Shown: positions 50,664 through 62,917 of the stretch, piece by piece | Layout: every line of letters begins with the position of its first letter | Position numbering within the stretch: position 1 is the first letter of the stretch | Assembly (NCBI GenBank): GCA_018907035.1 | Contig: JACCIC010000002.1 | Span: 206,001-270,000 of the forward strand | DNA from: Sycobia sp. Sy_11 | Taxonomy: Eukaryota > Arthropoda > Insecta > Hymenoptera > Epichrysomallidae | Length of the DNA stretch: 64,000 nucleotides | Reading direction: 5' to 3' | Translations under genes and position numbers: made by a program | Notes under the pieces: generated by a model | Told to the model about the DNA's origin: nothing | What the model saw: only the letters and a program-made list of their open reading frames with translations | Database searches by the model: none

Positions 50664-50863
50664 GTTAAATTCATCTGGAGCTTCTGACGTTATTGTTGCT
50701 GCCATACTTGGTGCTATTGAGGGATTCGTTATTATCCCTGTAACTGCTGCTGCTCTTGCAGCTTCTATTGTTACTTCTCCTGCAGTTGCGATTATTGTTG
50801 GAGCTTCTGCAGTTGGTGTTATTGCTGCAGCTCTTATAGCTGATGCTGTACTTGGTCTTCCAT
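50664..50863 (-). pseudogene. Gln-rich gag-like frame riddled with stops
   Basis: From an ATG at 50863 the minus strand reads MEDQVQHQL and then a Gln/Leu-rich stretch interrupted by about nine stops. Every stop is TAA or TAG, and most sit beside CAA/CAG codons, one C-to-T change away from Gln. The position between the leader and RT fits gag. Confidence 0.45.
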
Positions 50864-51620
50864 ATTCTGCTACGATTGTTGAACGCCACTGACTAATAAA
50901 GGACCACCAGGAGTTGAACGTAAGCGTGTTCTTTTAGTTGGAAGAGTATCTTACAGCTTTTTATTCATTAGGATACGTGGTAATCCCGAACTTCTCCGCA
51001 TCTGTTCGACTCCGCATTTAACGCCAAATTAATGCTACTCAATGGGGAAGATAGTGAGGATTCGTTTAATACAAAAGGAAATTTTGTTCAACATATGCGA
51101 TGCTTTGGCCATATATGCTCGATTTTTTGGCTTATATAATTCTAAGCGGGCGTTCGGGGGTTTGGGGTAGGAGAGAGAGGGGGGTCGCAGTATAGCAATG
51201 TGCGAGGGCGGTAAAGCACCACAGTAACTTAAGGGTGAAGAGTACCACGGCTCGTCCGTGCCTAAAGGCAGTAGAGGGCGACCGCGTCGGAGAGAGGACG
51301 ATGAAGTCTGTGGCGCATCAGTAACTAAGAGCGGCGGAGAGAAAAAGAACATCACGGTGCACAAATGCCTGAGGGTGATGATGAGCGTTGATTTGAAGTT
51401 TATGGGGATAACTGTGCACAGCTGAGGCTCCCGACATTCGCTGAAGAGGCGGAGGGATTCTTCGCGATATAGTAGGAGACCCTCCCCATTATCCGTGCAG
51501 CTGAGGGGGATTTTCCACAATCGAGCCCCTCTCCCCTTTGGGCCATGTCGGCAATGCATATGGTTAGGTGAGCGAAGACGCCCAGCACGGTCAATGATCT
51601 GGCGGGCAGCAGTGCCGCAT

Positions 51621-53507
51621 AAGATGAAACTGAATGATAATAAATCAACTTAGCTAAGGTTTTTTCTGCAATCATGTAGGGTGTTTTTGGTAATAGAATT
51701 GCAATGTGAACATGTCCATTGATAGAACATCCTTCCAATTTAAAATTTTTAAATAATCATCAATATCAAGTAGCTCTCGCAAAGTAACATGATATTTTTT
51801 CTACCTTTTATATTTTCCCTTTCATTTTCTAATTGTATTTGCAGTCTTCTCGTTTTATGAAATGATGGATCCGTTTTTAGGCATTAAATTTAAATTTTCT
51901 ATTCATTTAACACGGTTTCTTGCAACATATTTTCTTCAAACCTTCGATATTTCTATTCCAGTCAAGAGGACTTGGTCATTCTGAGTGTCTAAAGTAAGAT
52001 TTTATATATTAATATCTTCCTCCTCTGAGCAAAAGAATAAGTCCTTGCTCGAGGAATACGTTGTAAAGCCTATTTTATCGTATTACATATTTCTGCATTA
52101 TCATGTTGCCTAATACTGTCTTATGCCAAATTGCTTGCATAAATTAACTACTCTGTATTGTTTTATAAAATATGCGAATTTATCATATTCATCATCAATT
52201 TAATTTAAAATTTGTAACTCCGACTTCTTTTAATGATGTTAAATTGTACTGTTATTATTGAAAAAATTATGAAAATTTTTTCAGATTATTCGATAAATCA
52301 ATTATATATGATAAGTAATTTCAATATATATTAATATATGGATATTCTAATGCATGAGATCATTAATTATGTATTATTTATTTGTCAGACATTCATAAGT
52401 ATATTAATATATTCTAATTTGTTCACCAAAAAAATAGTTAAATATAAAATCAACTATCATTATCATAATAATTAACTATAGGTATATTATAAGTTCAAAT
52501 AATTTTTGTATATATATTTTAATTATATATATATATTTATTTATTTATTTATTTATTTATTTATTCAAATAATCTTTCTGGGCACCCTCTCAGCTATCCG
52601 CATCCACCTCTCCCCCTGCAAATTTGTTATGATGATTAATTACCCCGCTTGAATCGGCTCGAAATTGAGTCACAGTCAGCGTGGTTCTGTTAATATCTAT
52701 TTTAATATAATGAACAGTGTACCTAGTTTTATAGTTAAATGAATAGTGTGACATGTTTGCTACGTAAATACAGCTATATTTACTTTCAATTTCTATCCCC
52801 GTCCTTTTCCCTCTAGTAAACATGTTGGTGTTTTCAACACACCGAGGGACAACCGCCGGGCGTTCGGTAAACCACTCAACTCGGGTAAGTCTGTAATATT
52901 AATCAATTGTAATATTAATCACAATATTTATATGATCTGATATGACCTGTTTGATTTATCATAGAATCATCCGTATTTAAATTCTATGCTGATACGAAAT
53001 TATTCTATATTTTGTATTCACATCAAAATTCGGATATTATCTTAGAGATTCGATTTCGTTCATATACAATTTTTTTAACATGGATGAGTTGACAATAATT
53101 ATATGAATTATGTAACAAATCACAAATTTATGCGATGATTCTGTAACAGAAGCAACTGGAAGTAACGAATTAATTCTTAATTAGTAATAATTATTTATTT
53201 ATAATTTTTATTATAGTTCCTGATAAAGTTAGTTTGTTTCATTTTGGGGTTCTTTACTTTGTAACAAAATAAGCTTTTATCCTACCTTTCTCATGTAATT
53301 TTAATAAATCAATTTACTATAAAGTTTCCAAAAATTCGAGCTTGTTCACCTGATGCTTTTGTTAAAGAGTATATGGAGATGTAAATATAAAGACTAGACT
53401 TCAATTTTGTGTAGTAATTCACTTTGTTATTATAAAATTGTATTAACATTATATATATATAAATGATCATTATAAATTTTGGGATATTCTAAGAATTTGA
53501 GCACTAT
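51621..53507. other. Intergenic, no gene seen
   Basis: AT-rich spacer with a TTTA tetranucleotide array at 52539-52564. A compact GC-rich stretch at about 52823-52876 ends in a consensus-like donor (CGG|GTAAGT) and could be an orphan first exon on the plus strand. Otherwise nothing was identified. Confidence 0.5.
52539..52564. repeat. (TTTA)n microsatellite
   Basis: Six ATTT units in tandem read directly. Confidence 0.95.
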
Positions 53508-54718
53508 TTAGTTATTGTTTTGAATTAAGTATCCATAGTTGCATACAAGATATAATATATGATATTCTAGATCATATGTTCTAACTACACCACAGCCAAT
53601 TCTGTTAGCATTACCCCACGGGATTCTATTGTACATATTTGAGGTGGAACTTCCTTCTAAGCTGTAATAATAATAATGAAAAGATATAATTTAGAATTTG
53701 AGTCTAAAAGAAACTATATACTATATATTTCATGATTGAATTAAAGCATGATGCAATTACCTAAGGTTTCCAAAATTCAGCAAACCTAAACTTTCGTTTT
53801 CAAACCATCTCTGGATGGGTGTATATAAGTTAGGTGGTCCTTCATGTGCAAAAGTTACACTTACAGAAATCCTTTGAGTAACATTAAATCGTGCTAAAAG
53901 AATGTCCAATAAGGTGTGTATTATATTACTATATTCTTAATTTACCAATTTAATGTATTTAAGTCCATTAATCGAATAAACATGAAAGTTCATAATATTT
54001 ACTCAACATTTGACTTATAAATTGTAATCAAAGATAAGAAGAAATATTACATTCTTACCAACATTTCTACAATCGTCAACTATATCTTCACATTGGTTAG
54101 CCCACCTTTGAGCAATGAATGCAAGTTCTCCGTCCCAAAGCATCAAATAGGCCTATAAATAATTAAAATTTTTAATAACCGTAAAACTGTAAGAAAACCT
54201 TTTTTCTATACAAAAAATTTCCAATCACAATACATAGAGATTATTGTAAATAAATGATATAGTAAGCCATATTGAATACAACGTAGTCTACACTATACAC
54301 TTACACCTGGTATTCTGTTTTGGTCGTTATTTGGCCGTCTGTAAATATTATGATGATAGACGATTTTTTCTAACTCACTGACGTTTAATCCTGCCTCTAC
54401 AGGATAGAAACAATTGGGTCCGTATCCGGATCTCTGAAATACAAATAACCAGTCTCAGAAGATATTTTTAATTAGGAAAATTTAACAATAACCATTCAAT
54501 TCTATTTTTAAAATTAGTTAAAAACAAGTTTATTACTCTTTTATTATTCAATTATATCATAGAGCTATATATCAAGGTAAATATTTAAAACTCACCTGAA
54601 ATCTACAAACTGTGTGACTACGATCTGGACAGCTTTCTAATTCACAATATGGATTATTCTGAGAAAATACAATTGGAACAATGAGTAGAATAAACGAAAA
54701 CCAAATTTTTTTCCCCAT
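53508..54718 (-). CDS. Secreted CAP-superfamily protein (antigen 5-like)
   Basis: Five exons: 54718-54596, 54433-54305, 54152-54059, 53893-53761, 53661-53508 (TAA); phases agree and give 210 residues. A signal peptide (MGKKIWFSFILLIVPIVFSQ) leads into the antigen-5-type head NNPYCELESCPD, then VYHHNIYRRP (CAP1 start, histidine kept), LMLWDGELAFIAQRWANQC, TFAHEGPPNLYTPIQRW and the end motif IGCGVV...YLVCNYG. CAP proteins of this class are secreted in insect saliva, venom or haemolymph; their molecular role is poorly defined. The motif that reads GHYTQMVW in relatives is NMYNRIPW here, so the second cavity His is Met. The C-terminus stops nine residues past CNYG-Y, shorter than in antigen 5. 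Whether it is a venom component cannot be told from sequence. Confidence 0.88.
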
Positions 54719-57700
54719 TCTGTTAAAACTGTTGTTGCGACTGCGAACCAATTATTAATCAATATTAGAAATTCAACATAGTCTTAAATGATCTTAAAAG
54801 TAGGTCGTTTGTAAATATTAATTAATTATACATGCGAGTATACTAAAAAATATTCAATACAATAGTTACATATAATAAATACAATATTCATTACGGATAG
54901 GTAGAAGCAAAAGTGTATCTCAATAAGTCAATACTATAAATTTTCATGCTGGAGTGGAAAAAATATTTTAGTATAAACAATAAGAATTTTTTAACTATCT
55001 CTGAAAATGGCATAAATAGCAGAAACGATCCTCAGGTCCAATAATAAATCTCACGAGGTAAATAATCAACTTCCACGCCAATGATGAAATATACTATTTC
55101 CTTCTATTTTGGTCCAAAAATTTGACTTCCAACCCTGCATTCCTCTAATGAAAGTTATTATTTCCTCTCTTACATAGTCAACTTATCTACTTTTTGCTTT
55201 TTAGACCATCCTTTATATTTGTATGTATCGAGCTAACTAGTGGATTACTTAATTATCAGTTATGATAAAATATAAAAATTTTCTTCTTTTATTCCCATTC
55301 TAATGAGTAATTATTCGATGAATATATTCATATTTATTATATCATTGTCTTTCTTCAATAAATATTTATATTATAATTCAGGTGAAATAACTTTTGTTTG
55401 AAAATTTAAACAATTTATTTTCTCTTATATTAAATAAACATAATTTAAGCTAAAATTTATAAATAAATATTATATTTAATTTTTAAACAAATCTTTTTCT
55501 AATATAATTCTATTTCTTTATAATAATAATGAATAGTTATATGATTCGGCAGATATTTAAAAAATGGGAAAATTCAGCTTAAAGCAAATAACAAATATTT
55601 TGATCGATGTTACAGTCTTATTATAATGACAGTCAGCCTGCTCTCGTTTATAATCACCTCTGTAGAATCTGAATTATAAAATTGTTATGATTATATCTAC
55701 CTAGAAAGAAAAATGTCGTTAACAAAGGACGATCATCTGACTACACCCTCTACCAATTTATCCCCCCATATCCTTTTAAGTTGAGTGCAACGTTTTGAAA
55801 CGCTTTGGCTCCTCATCAGAGACTGGACTAAAATCCTAACTCTCCATCCATTTTTCCATTATATTTCCAAGAAATTTATTATTATGCCTCGGAAAAATAT
55901 TTGGGTTAAGACAGACTTCAATCGATTTTTATACCTTAATCAATGAGCTTTGCTTTCAAGTGTATTAAAATGTCTTAATTAGTTGGTAATTTTGGGTAAG
56001 ATCGAAAAACAATACCTATTAGAAAGGAGAACAGTGGATAAGCATTCACGATGAATCATCAATCTTGGCTTTGTCTCGGCAACTTCTTTAATGCAATCTA
56101 CTATTTACGGTATAAATGAATATTTATATGATCGTGGTTAATTATAGCTCATTTGCAAAGTTCAACAATCATTCCATTCTTGGTAATAACTATAAGCTAC
56201 AAAAAAAAAATTGAGTCAGCTTGTATCTTAAAACTCGTGTATCCTCTTATATATCATTGGGCAAACAGCTCGTACAAAAATGATCAGATTACATTTACTT
56301 CATAGCTATTTCATACGCTTCTTATTCAAAGTTCTTGTAATAGCTATAACTTTTAGCTGACGATTTTTGCCAATAAACATCTGAACACAATCATTATACT
56401 ATTTGTTTCACTCGCATGTATTCTTTGATGAAATATTTACTTTATTTCGCGTGTACCATATGTAAGAATCGATGAACGTCGACAATTTGATACATTCTAA
56501 TCCTTATATTATTAGGGGAACAAATTAACTTACAGAGTTTTATTTAGGGATTAGATATGCCTTTTCCTTGCTTGAAAATAAGGAGACTCACGAATAGACG
56601 TATAAAGCTTCCTAAAACGATATCGGCAAGTAAGCATTAATTTAACAAGCCTTTAAGTGTAATATCGATATAAGCGTACATTAAACTAGAAATATATACA
56701 ACCTGAACAATTATCTCTAATGAATTGATACTAAGCTCAAAGATATGACTTGGTAATATATCTTGGTGTATTAACTTAATGTGGGCAGAAATATAAGGAA
56801 AAAAGAGGTAAATCCTTTTTCGTAGTGATAGGACTTATCTTAACAAAGACAAGGATATTTCTTGAACAAGTATAGTTAAGCCAAACTGATTCCAAATTCA
56901 AAAGCATCTATTTATTTAAATCTGCTTTTCTAGTATATAAGTGACATGGCCGGAGATGATACGATTATAGTATGTCCTTAGAGAAAAAGACAAGAATTCA
57001 GACATGATTCTACAGTAGCGTTAATTTAGTGTAATATACATATTCAAGCTAATCATTGTTTAACCGACCCAAATATATTCTTCTACACTCTTGAGTCAAT
57101 GCTACGGATTTTTTTGTTATCATACATGTATTTGAATATAGTCATTAACTGCAGACGTTTTTATTTTATACTTCATTTTTTAATAATGATAATATACAAT
57201 GATTCTTTGAAATTGACTTTTCGATTCGATGAAGGGTGTTGTAACTGAAGTTGTATCATGGCTGTTTTTAAGACTTCTTTGAGGTTCTCGAGCTGGCTAG
57301 ATTCTCCGTTATATTTTTAACATATAAGTATAATAAAAAGGGGCTTCATATATTTTCTTTAATTATGCCTTAATAAAGAATATAATGCTGTTTCTCTTCA
57401 ATTGCAACGCATACTAATTCTCTATAAGAATAAATACTTTAGAAAATTAAGGAATATTACTAATAAAAAACAGAAACCTGGAAATACTTTATAAAATTTC
57501 AAGTTTATAATATTATTAAAATATGTGATAGTGATTCTGAAGCTTGTGCTTCACTGCAGTGCTAGAAAAATATTATGCTGCTGTCAATGTTGCAACGTTT
57601 TGTTTCCAAAATGGCTGAATAGATTAAACACGACCACGCATATTTGTACATAATTAAGGTTATGGACAGCATTATATTTTGCCCAACATTGGTTGTAGTC

Positions 57701-58979
57701 GTTTGCTTTTTACATTACGATACAACTACATCTGTCAGGAGTATATTATTATAGTACCTTGAAATTTTGTTTTATTAATTCGAAAGTTATCTGTACGACT
57801 CTCTTTGAAAAAGTGAAGGTATTAGGTTGTCCTTTGATAAACACTGACTGTAAAAGTTTTTTAGTATCATTAAAAACTCTTAATATTCGACGAATAAAAT
57901 AAAGCCATAAAGTTATTTATTAATTTTTGTTGTAGATAATTTAGGAATTATTTAGTTGATTTTTCCTTCAGACATTTTCATAATAAATTGCCCACAAATG
58001 CAATTCTGGTCGATATTAACTTTTTCAGGCCGCGAATGGTTACGTTGAAATTTACGTTGACTTTTTTACATGATATTTACATATGAAATGTGCCCGACAA
58101 ATTGATATATTTACCTTGAGGATTCATTGTAACATTTGCAATACTTCTTATGCATATCGATGTACCGAATAAAATATTGGACCTTGAAATAGTGAGGTCA
58201 AATCTTCTACCTAAAATTGTTACACTATATTTACTATATCTAAAATATAATAATTATCTTCAAAACCTCTCAAAATTATTCTGATACTTGAGTGGTCGAA
58301 ATATAGACCAGTCCCGTTCTTAAAGCTCAAAATTTTTAGTTTTATCAGGTAGTATTTATAGTACTAGTAAAAGAAATGCTTATCTTCAAATCATATTTAT
58401 TAAACTCAATAAGATTCATATCCTTATATGCAGTATTTATTATTATTCACAAAGTGCGTCGTGATAAGCCTTTTTTAAGCACATTATATGAAAACAATTA
58501 CAACTTTTACAACAATTAAAAAGGATCAACATACCATACAACTTCTAGGAAATAAATTAATAATCAAAATTAACAATTTCTAATGTTAAGGTAATAAAAA
58601 AAGAACACCTGAATTAATGATAAATTCTATTTAATATTTTTAGTCAAATTGTTCAAATTAATTTACTTCTCAACGAAATAAGTAAAGCATGAAATAATAC
58701 ATTATATGCTAATTTTAAGCACTAGATATGATGTACAGATAGAAGTACCGAATAAAATCAGAGTTAACGGCGGTCAGAGGGAAATTTGAATTTGGAAAAT
58801 AAATAAATGCCATTATTGAGTCGGCTTTTAGACTTTTTATTACATACACTGTGCCTGTATAGAAATATCATACAAATTCCGAAGTTACTCAAGGGTATCC
58901 GGGAAATTTTTACCTAAAATGACAATGTTGCAGACACTTCGCATTATACAGAATTTCGACGAGATGGTTTGACAATAAA

Positions 58980-58984
<5 letters not shown>
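54719..58984. other. Intergenic, no gene seen
   Basis: Over 4 kb of AT-rich sequence between the CAP gene and the tailup 3' region. I found no conserved frame, RNA gene or transposon end. A short sequence at 55050-55080 resembles one at 32808-32836 (see findings). Confidence 0.55.

Positions 58985-59022
<38 letters not shown>
58985..59022. repeat. (CT)n microsatellite
   Basis: Uninterrupted CT run. It is responsible for an Arg-Glu repeat in a chance minus-strand frame. Confidence 0.95.
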
Positions 59023-59026
<4 letters not shown>

Positions 59027-59404
59027 CCCTCTAAAATTTGCTCGTATAGAAATGAAATTATTTTCAAGAATCGCGCGTGCCTGCGGATATATTTACAAAG
59101 GTTTCGATGTGCCTGCTTTGGTATTTGTCCTGCTTTCTTTCTGAAAATCGCTTCTTTTTTTTTGTTCTTGTAAAACAATGTCTTAAAAATTACAGAACGA
59201 CCGCTCTTCCATTCACAATATGATACAGCGAGAATGTTATATATACCGTGTTTTCGATGCAAACGACAGTTCTAATTACATACGTAGTCAAAAACATTAT
59301 TTGTCTCTAATAAGGTTCATTTTGTTCAAGCCAACGACTCTTTTTCATTCCTCAATCTCATCGACGTGCCGATCCTTAAATAAAATACCTATTTACAATT
59401 TGTT

Positions 59405-59408
<4 letters not shown>

Positions 59409-59463
<55 letters not shown>
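59409..59463. repeat. (AT)n microsatellite
   Basis: Uninterrupted AT run read directly. Confidence 0.95.
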
Positions 59464-59467
<4 letters not shown>

Positions 59468-59929
59468 GTTCACAGAGCACGGGGCAACGAATTTTATGAC
59501 TACAAATTGAGTTTGAAAATATCGATTATTAAAGTAATAGCGATCGATTTGGTATTTTAGAAATAATTGCTGCTCAAGCACCGGAAGATAACTTCACAGT
59601 CTCACTTTTACATTGTATTATTAATTGTACGAAATCGCTTAGTCACTGGATTCATAGAAAAAAAAAAATTTGCGAGAAAATGAGAGACAGATAAGTACGC
59701 GGCTGACGCACGTATCGCTTCGCAAATCATTTTACAAAAATAAAAATTTGCAAACATTTATGAATGTTTACTTTTTATATCGATTATCCGGAACATCGAA
59801 TAACGTTTGCAACTGTTTCCTGTCCCTTACGAACGAAAATTCTGGCTTAACTTAAAAATTTCACGACGACTTTACAAATAATCACGCAACTCGTCAGAGC
59901 GCAATCGCAAACATTGTCGAAAATAAGCA

Positions 59930-60912
59930 TTTTTATTAATGAATAAAAAAAAAAAAAAAAAAAACAAAAAAATGCTATTTCATAAAACAACGAGTCGACG
60001 GACACGGAGAAACTTCTGAACGTCCTGATGAGCCGGGCGCTCATCGGGCCAGAAGTTTTATGCTACAACGGTATCCGATTCCCTCGAATCAACAAAACAG
60101 GCTGTTCGTCGTCGAAGATTCGTGTCATTTCCTTCGCGCGAGCTTGAACGCCTAATTCGACGGCTGCGAGCCTTTGACAGGCGGCCGGATCAGAGCGTGA
60201 CGGGTCGACGATCGAGGCAGCGGCGCTCGCCGCGTATGACCGCAGTTAGATGCGTCGTCGTTGCAATTCCAGAATTCCAGCTCGCCGAGCCGTCCTACGG
60301 AAATCGACGTTTCGCACGCTCGGATAGGCGACGACGGGTAACCTTCGTAACGTCGCTCGGATTTAACGTCCGGCCGCGGCTCTAACGACTCTGCGACGCC
60401 GAAACGGTCGGTTAACAATAATTAAAATCCTCCCTTTTAGAGCTCACGTTAATAAGCGAAACTTCGCCGTCGGCCCATCGTTATCGCGTCCTTATTGTTC
60501 TCACTACTCTCCGACGTTTACTTCACCGCGGCCATCGTTACACTTAGCTATCATAATTGAACACAAGTGCAGCACTTTCGTACTAATTTGTAAAAAATAT
60601 ATATATAAAAAAAAATATATATATATATGTATATAATATGTATGTATCTATCCGTCCGATGATCAAAGTGGGACGCGGTTTATCGTAGACGTGCGGCGAG
60701 CGGCATAAGCGCGTTGCGAGCAAACGAAAAAGAGGAGGGGGGTGGGGGTCGAGGATCGACGGCGACGACGACGAGGACCATGCGCTCGAAGTCTCGCGCC
60801 TGCGTCGCGCTAAACTATATGTATATATGTATATACGATTCGATGCGACGAAATCGTTGCCTCAGGCGGCCCCTCGGCGCGGCTGGGGGAGCGAGTGCCG
60901 GGGTAGGCGGCA
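59930..60912 (-). other. tup: Probable 3' UTR of tailup
   Basis: The kilobase after the tailup stop codon stays markedly richer in GC and CG dinucleotides (60000-60800) than the intergenic background, which suggests transcribed, constrained sequence. A minus-strand AATAAA-type signal lies at about 59929-59935, next to a T20-type run on that strand. The open frames here (60122-60418) overlap on both strands and are probably by-products of composition. Confidence 0.4.
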
Positions 60913-62805
60913 CTACGGGCTGCCGGTGTCGTGGTGCAGCGAGTCGCTGTCGCTCTCGAGGTAGGTCACGTAGCTGTCGGTGCTGTCGGGGTGCTGGCCC
61001 ATGTCGGGCCCGGGCCCCGGCCCGTTGCCGACGCCCGGGTGATGGGGCCCGGGCGGGGGTAGGGGGCCGCCGCCTCCGCCGCCGCCGCCGCCGTCGCCTA
61101 TGGGACCGCCGAGCATGCCCGGGGGAGGCAGCTGGGGAGGACCGCCGCCGTGCATGTCGTAGCCGTGCATCTGAAAAATAAAAATCGGGATTTCGGCGGT
61201 TTAGTCGTTTTTCGTCGCTGCTTGAATCGTCTTGGTAACAAAAAAAAAAATTCTGTCGAACTTTGCTAAAAGCTGTATAGATCACGATCGGCCTGCTAAA
61301 ATCTGCTTTACAGAAAATTTACCAAATGCTGTCTTTCGGTTTCTGATCGAGACACTTAGCAAAGTTGGACGGACAAGGCTGAGCGGTAGAATTTGACATA
61401 GCCTCTCTATTTGTCTGTATATATTTTAAAAGTTTTATAAACGGAATGCTGCAAGCGAAATTGTGTATAGTTACAGAAACAAGATTTTCAATGTAATTGA
61501 AATACTGAACTCTGTTATAAGGAGCAAAGTTAAAAAAAACAGTTGATTTTTGCCGATTAAAGGTAAAGCCTGAAATTATACTATTTGTAAAACAATTTTG
61601 GAGTGTTCAATACGAATATATTATTTATTTTTGAAATAATTGAAAATTCATCACAATAATTCCGAACAGAAATTGTTAGAAAGTATGCTTTTAAAGCATG
61701 CAATCTTTTACAATTTTAGATTTGCGGATTTCTATTTATAAATATAATTGTTTTCTATGTTCTCTTAATTTTTAAAGGTACTTGCGCCCTACTCAGAACT
61801 AAGCTGTCTGTCTCTACTTGTAACAAGCTGTTATTTCTCTATTCATTTTTTCTTTAATTTTTCCTCGTATGAACTGTACAATCGCATGTGATGAAAATTT
61901 TTCTGGAAAAATCAGTATTGTATATCCATGCTGGCTACTTTCACCCCGCCCTCTTCGCACACTCACGAAATACTACATTACATACAAACAAAAACGAGCG
62001 ATATTGAAAATATTGTTTAACTTTGTATTTGGTGACGTTTTAATTTATATTGCAGAGGTTTTTTTTCTGTCTATATTCACGTCATTTTCGGGCAAAATAA
62101 ATATCATATTTGTATTTAATACTCCACAATTGCTCCAAAATATTAGTCCAAATATTAGTCCCATACTTGTCCTTTACTGAGCGAGAATCGTCCGTATCGT
62201 TTAGCTGCATTCGTGGGCGAGCATACGACTATAAACCGAACTATAAATACGTATGAATTTCTCCAACTAACTAAAATACTATTTTTAAACGAATCAGACA
62301 GAGAAAACGTGACGAAATGTGAGAACATTTTTATTCTTTAAATTTCTGTTCACCGATAATTGGCACTTAATACTTAAATCCTGTATAAAACCAGTAGATA
62401 AGTCCCTTTTAGTCGGGCACAACAGAGTCACGCTATCAGGCTTTTCTTTTCGAAAGTTACCGTTTCGCGTAAGACACTGCTCAACAAGTTGTAAAATCTA
62501 CTTTTCCGCGCGTAAGTCCGTGAAAAATAAGGGGAGCGATTTCCCCCCCCCCTCCCATTAACAAGCAACGAGCAGCGTATTTATTTATTGAATTGTACCT
62601 GCGACACCAAGTGATGGAACGAGGGCGCGTTCGGATCGAGTCTGTCGAGGTCAGTATGCAGGGCAAAGTCGGAGAGGGCCTTCCAGGGCGGCTGGTACGC
62701 CTGGACCTCGAGGGGCGTCATGCCGATCGGGCTCTCGTGCCTCACCGGGCTGCTGGCCACCATCGGGATGCCGTGCATACCGCCGAAGCCCAACTTGCGC
62801 CCGTC
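60913..62805 (-). CDS. tup: Tailup/Islet LIM-homeobox factor, last two coding exons
   Basis: Two exons in phase 0, 62805-62599 (69 codons) and 61170-60913 (85 codons plus TAG). The first contains GIPMVASSPVRHES and PLEVQAYQPPWKALSDFALH, which match the Islet-family C-terminal signature (human ISL1: PMVAASPERHD, VEVQSYQPPWKVLSDFALQ). The LIM domains and homeodomain must lie in exons beyond 64000. The final exon (MHGYDMHGGGP, a nine-Gly run, Pro-rich stretches, SDSLHHDTGSP end) is low-complexity, GC-rich and insect-specific in style. Islet proteins are nuclear transcription factors that specify motor neurons, heart and other tissues. The call rests on the 69-codon exon. Confidence 0.85.
61171..62598 (-). 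other. tup: Last intron of tailup
   Basis: A 1.4-kb intron (donor CAG|GTACAA at 62598, acceptor TTTTTCAG at 61171). It is AT-rich, with no gene or transposon recognised. A C10 run lies near 62544. Confidence 0.75.
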
Positions 62806-62869
62806 CTGAAACGGAAAATACTTCGTCTCGTTAGGTTTCTTTACACCTTTCGAGTTTTGTGCGTGTGTA

Positions 62870-62917
<48 letters not shown>

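Larger units (their letters stand above)
49190..51620 (-). mobile_element. Degenerate gypsy-type LTR retrotransposon
   Basis: A less AT-rich 2.4-kb block reads on the minus strand as a worn Ty3/gypsy element. From right to left there is an LTR/leader-like segment (TATA-like TTATATAA near 51131-51139, ATTAAA near 51062), a Gln-rich gag-like stretch full of stops (50863-50664), a reverse transcriptase fragment (about 50155-50000) and an RNase H fragment (about 49740-49374). The integrase, the 3' LTR and most of the protease/RT are absent. Exact ends are uncertain because no second LTR is in view. Confidence 0.7.

Noticed and set aside
51035..51738. Minus-strand frames of 112 and 174 codons
   Set aside because: They overlap the LTR/leader-like part of the gypsy relic and resemble no protein.
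58885..59262. 125-codon minus-strand frame with an Arg-Glu repeat
   Set aside because: The repeat is the translated (CT)n microsatellite; no other support.
60714..61285. Arg-rich frames on both strands over the tailup last exon
   Set aside because: They are shadows of the GC-rich tailup exon; the in-phase 85-codon frame is the one with a proper acceptor.
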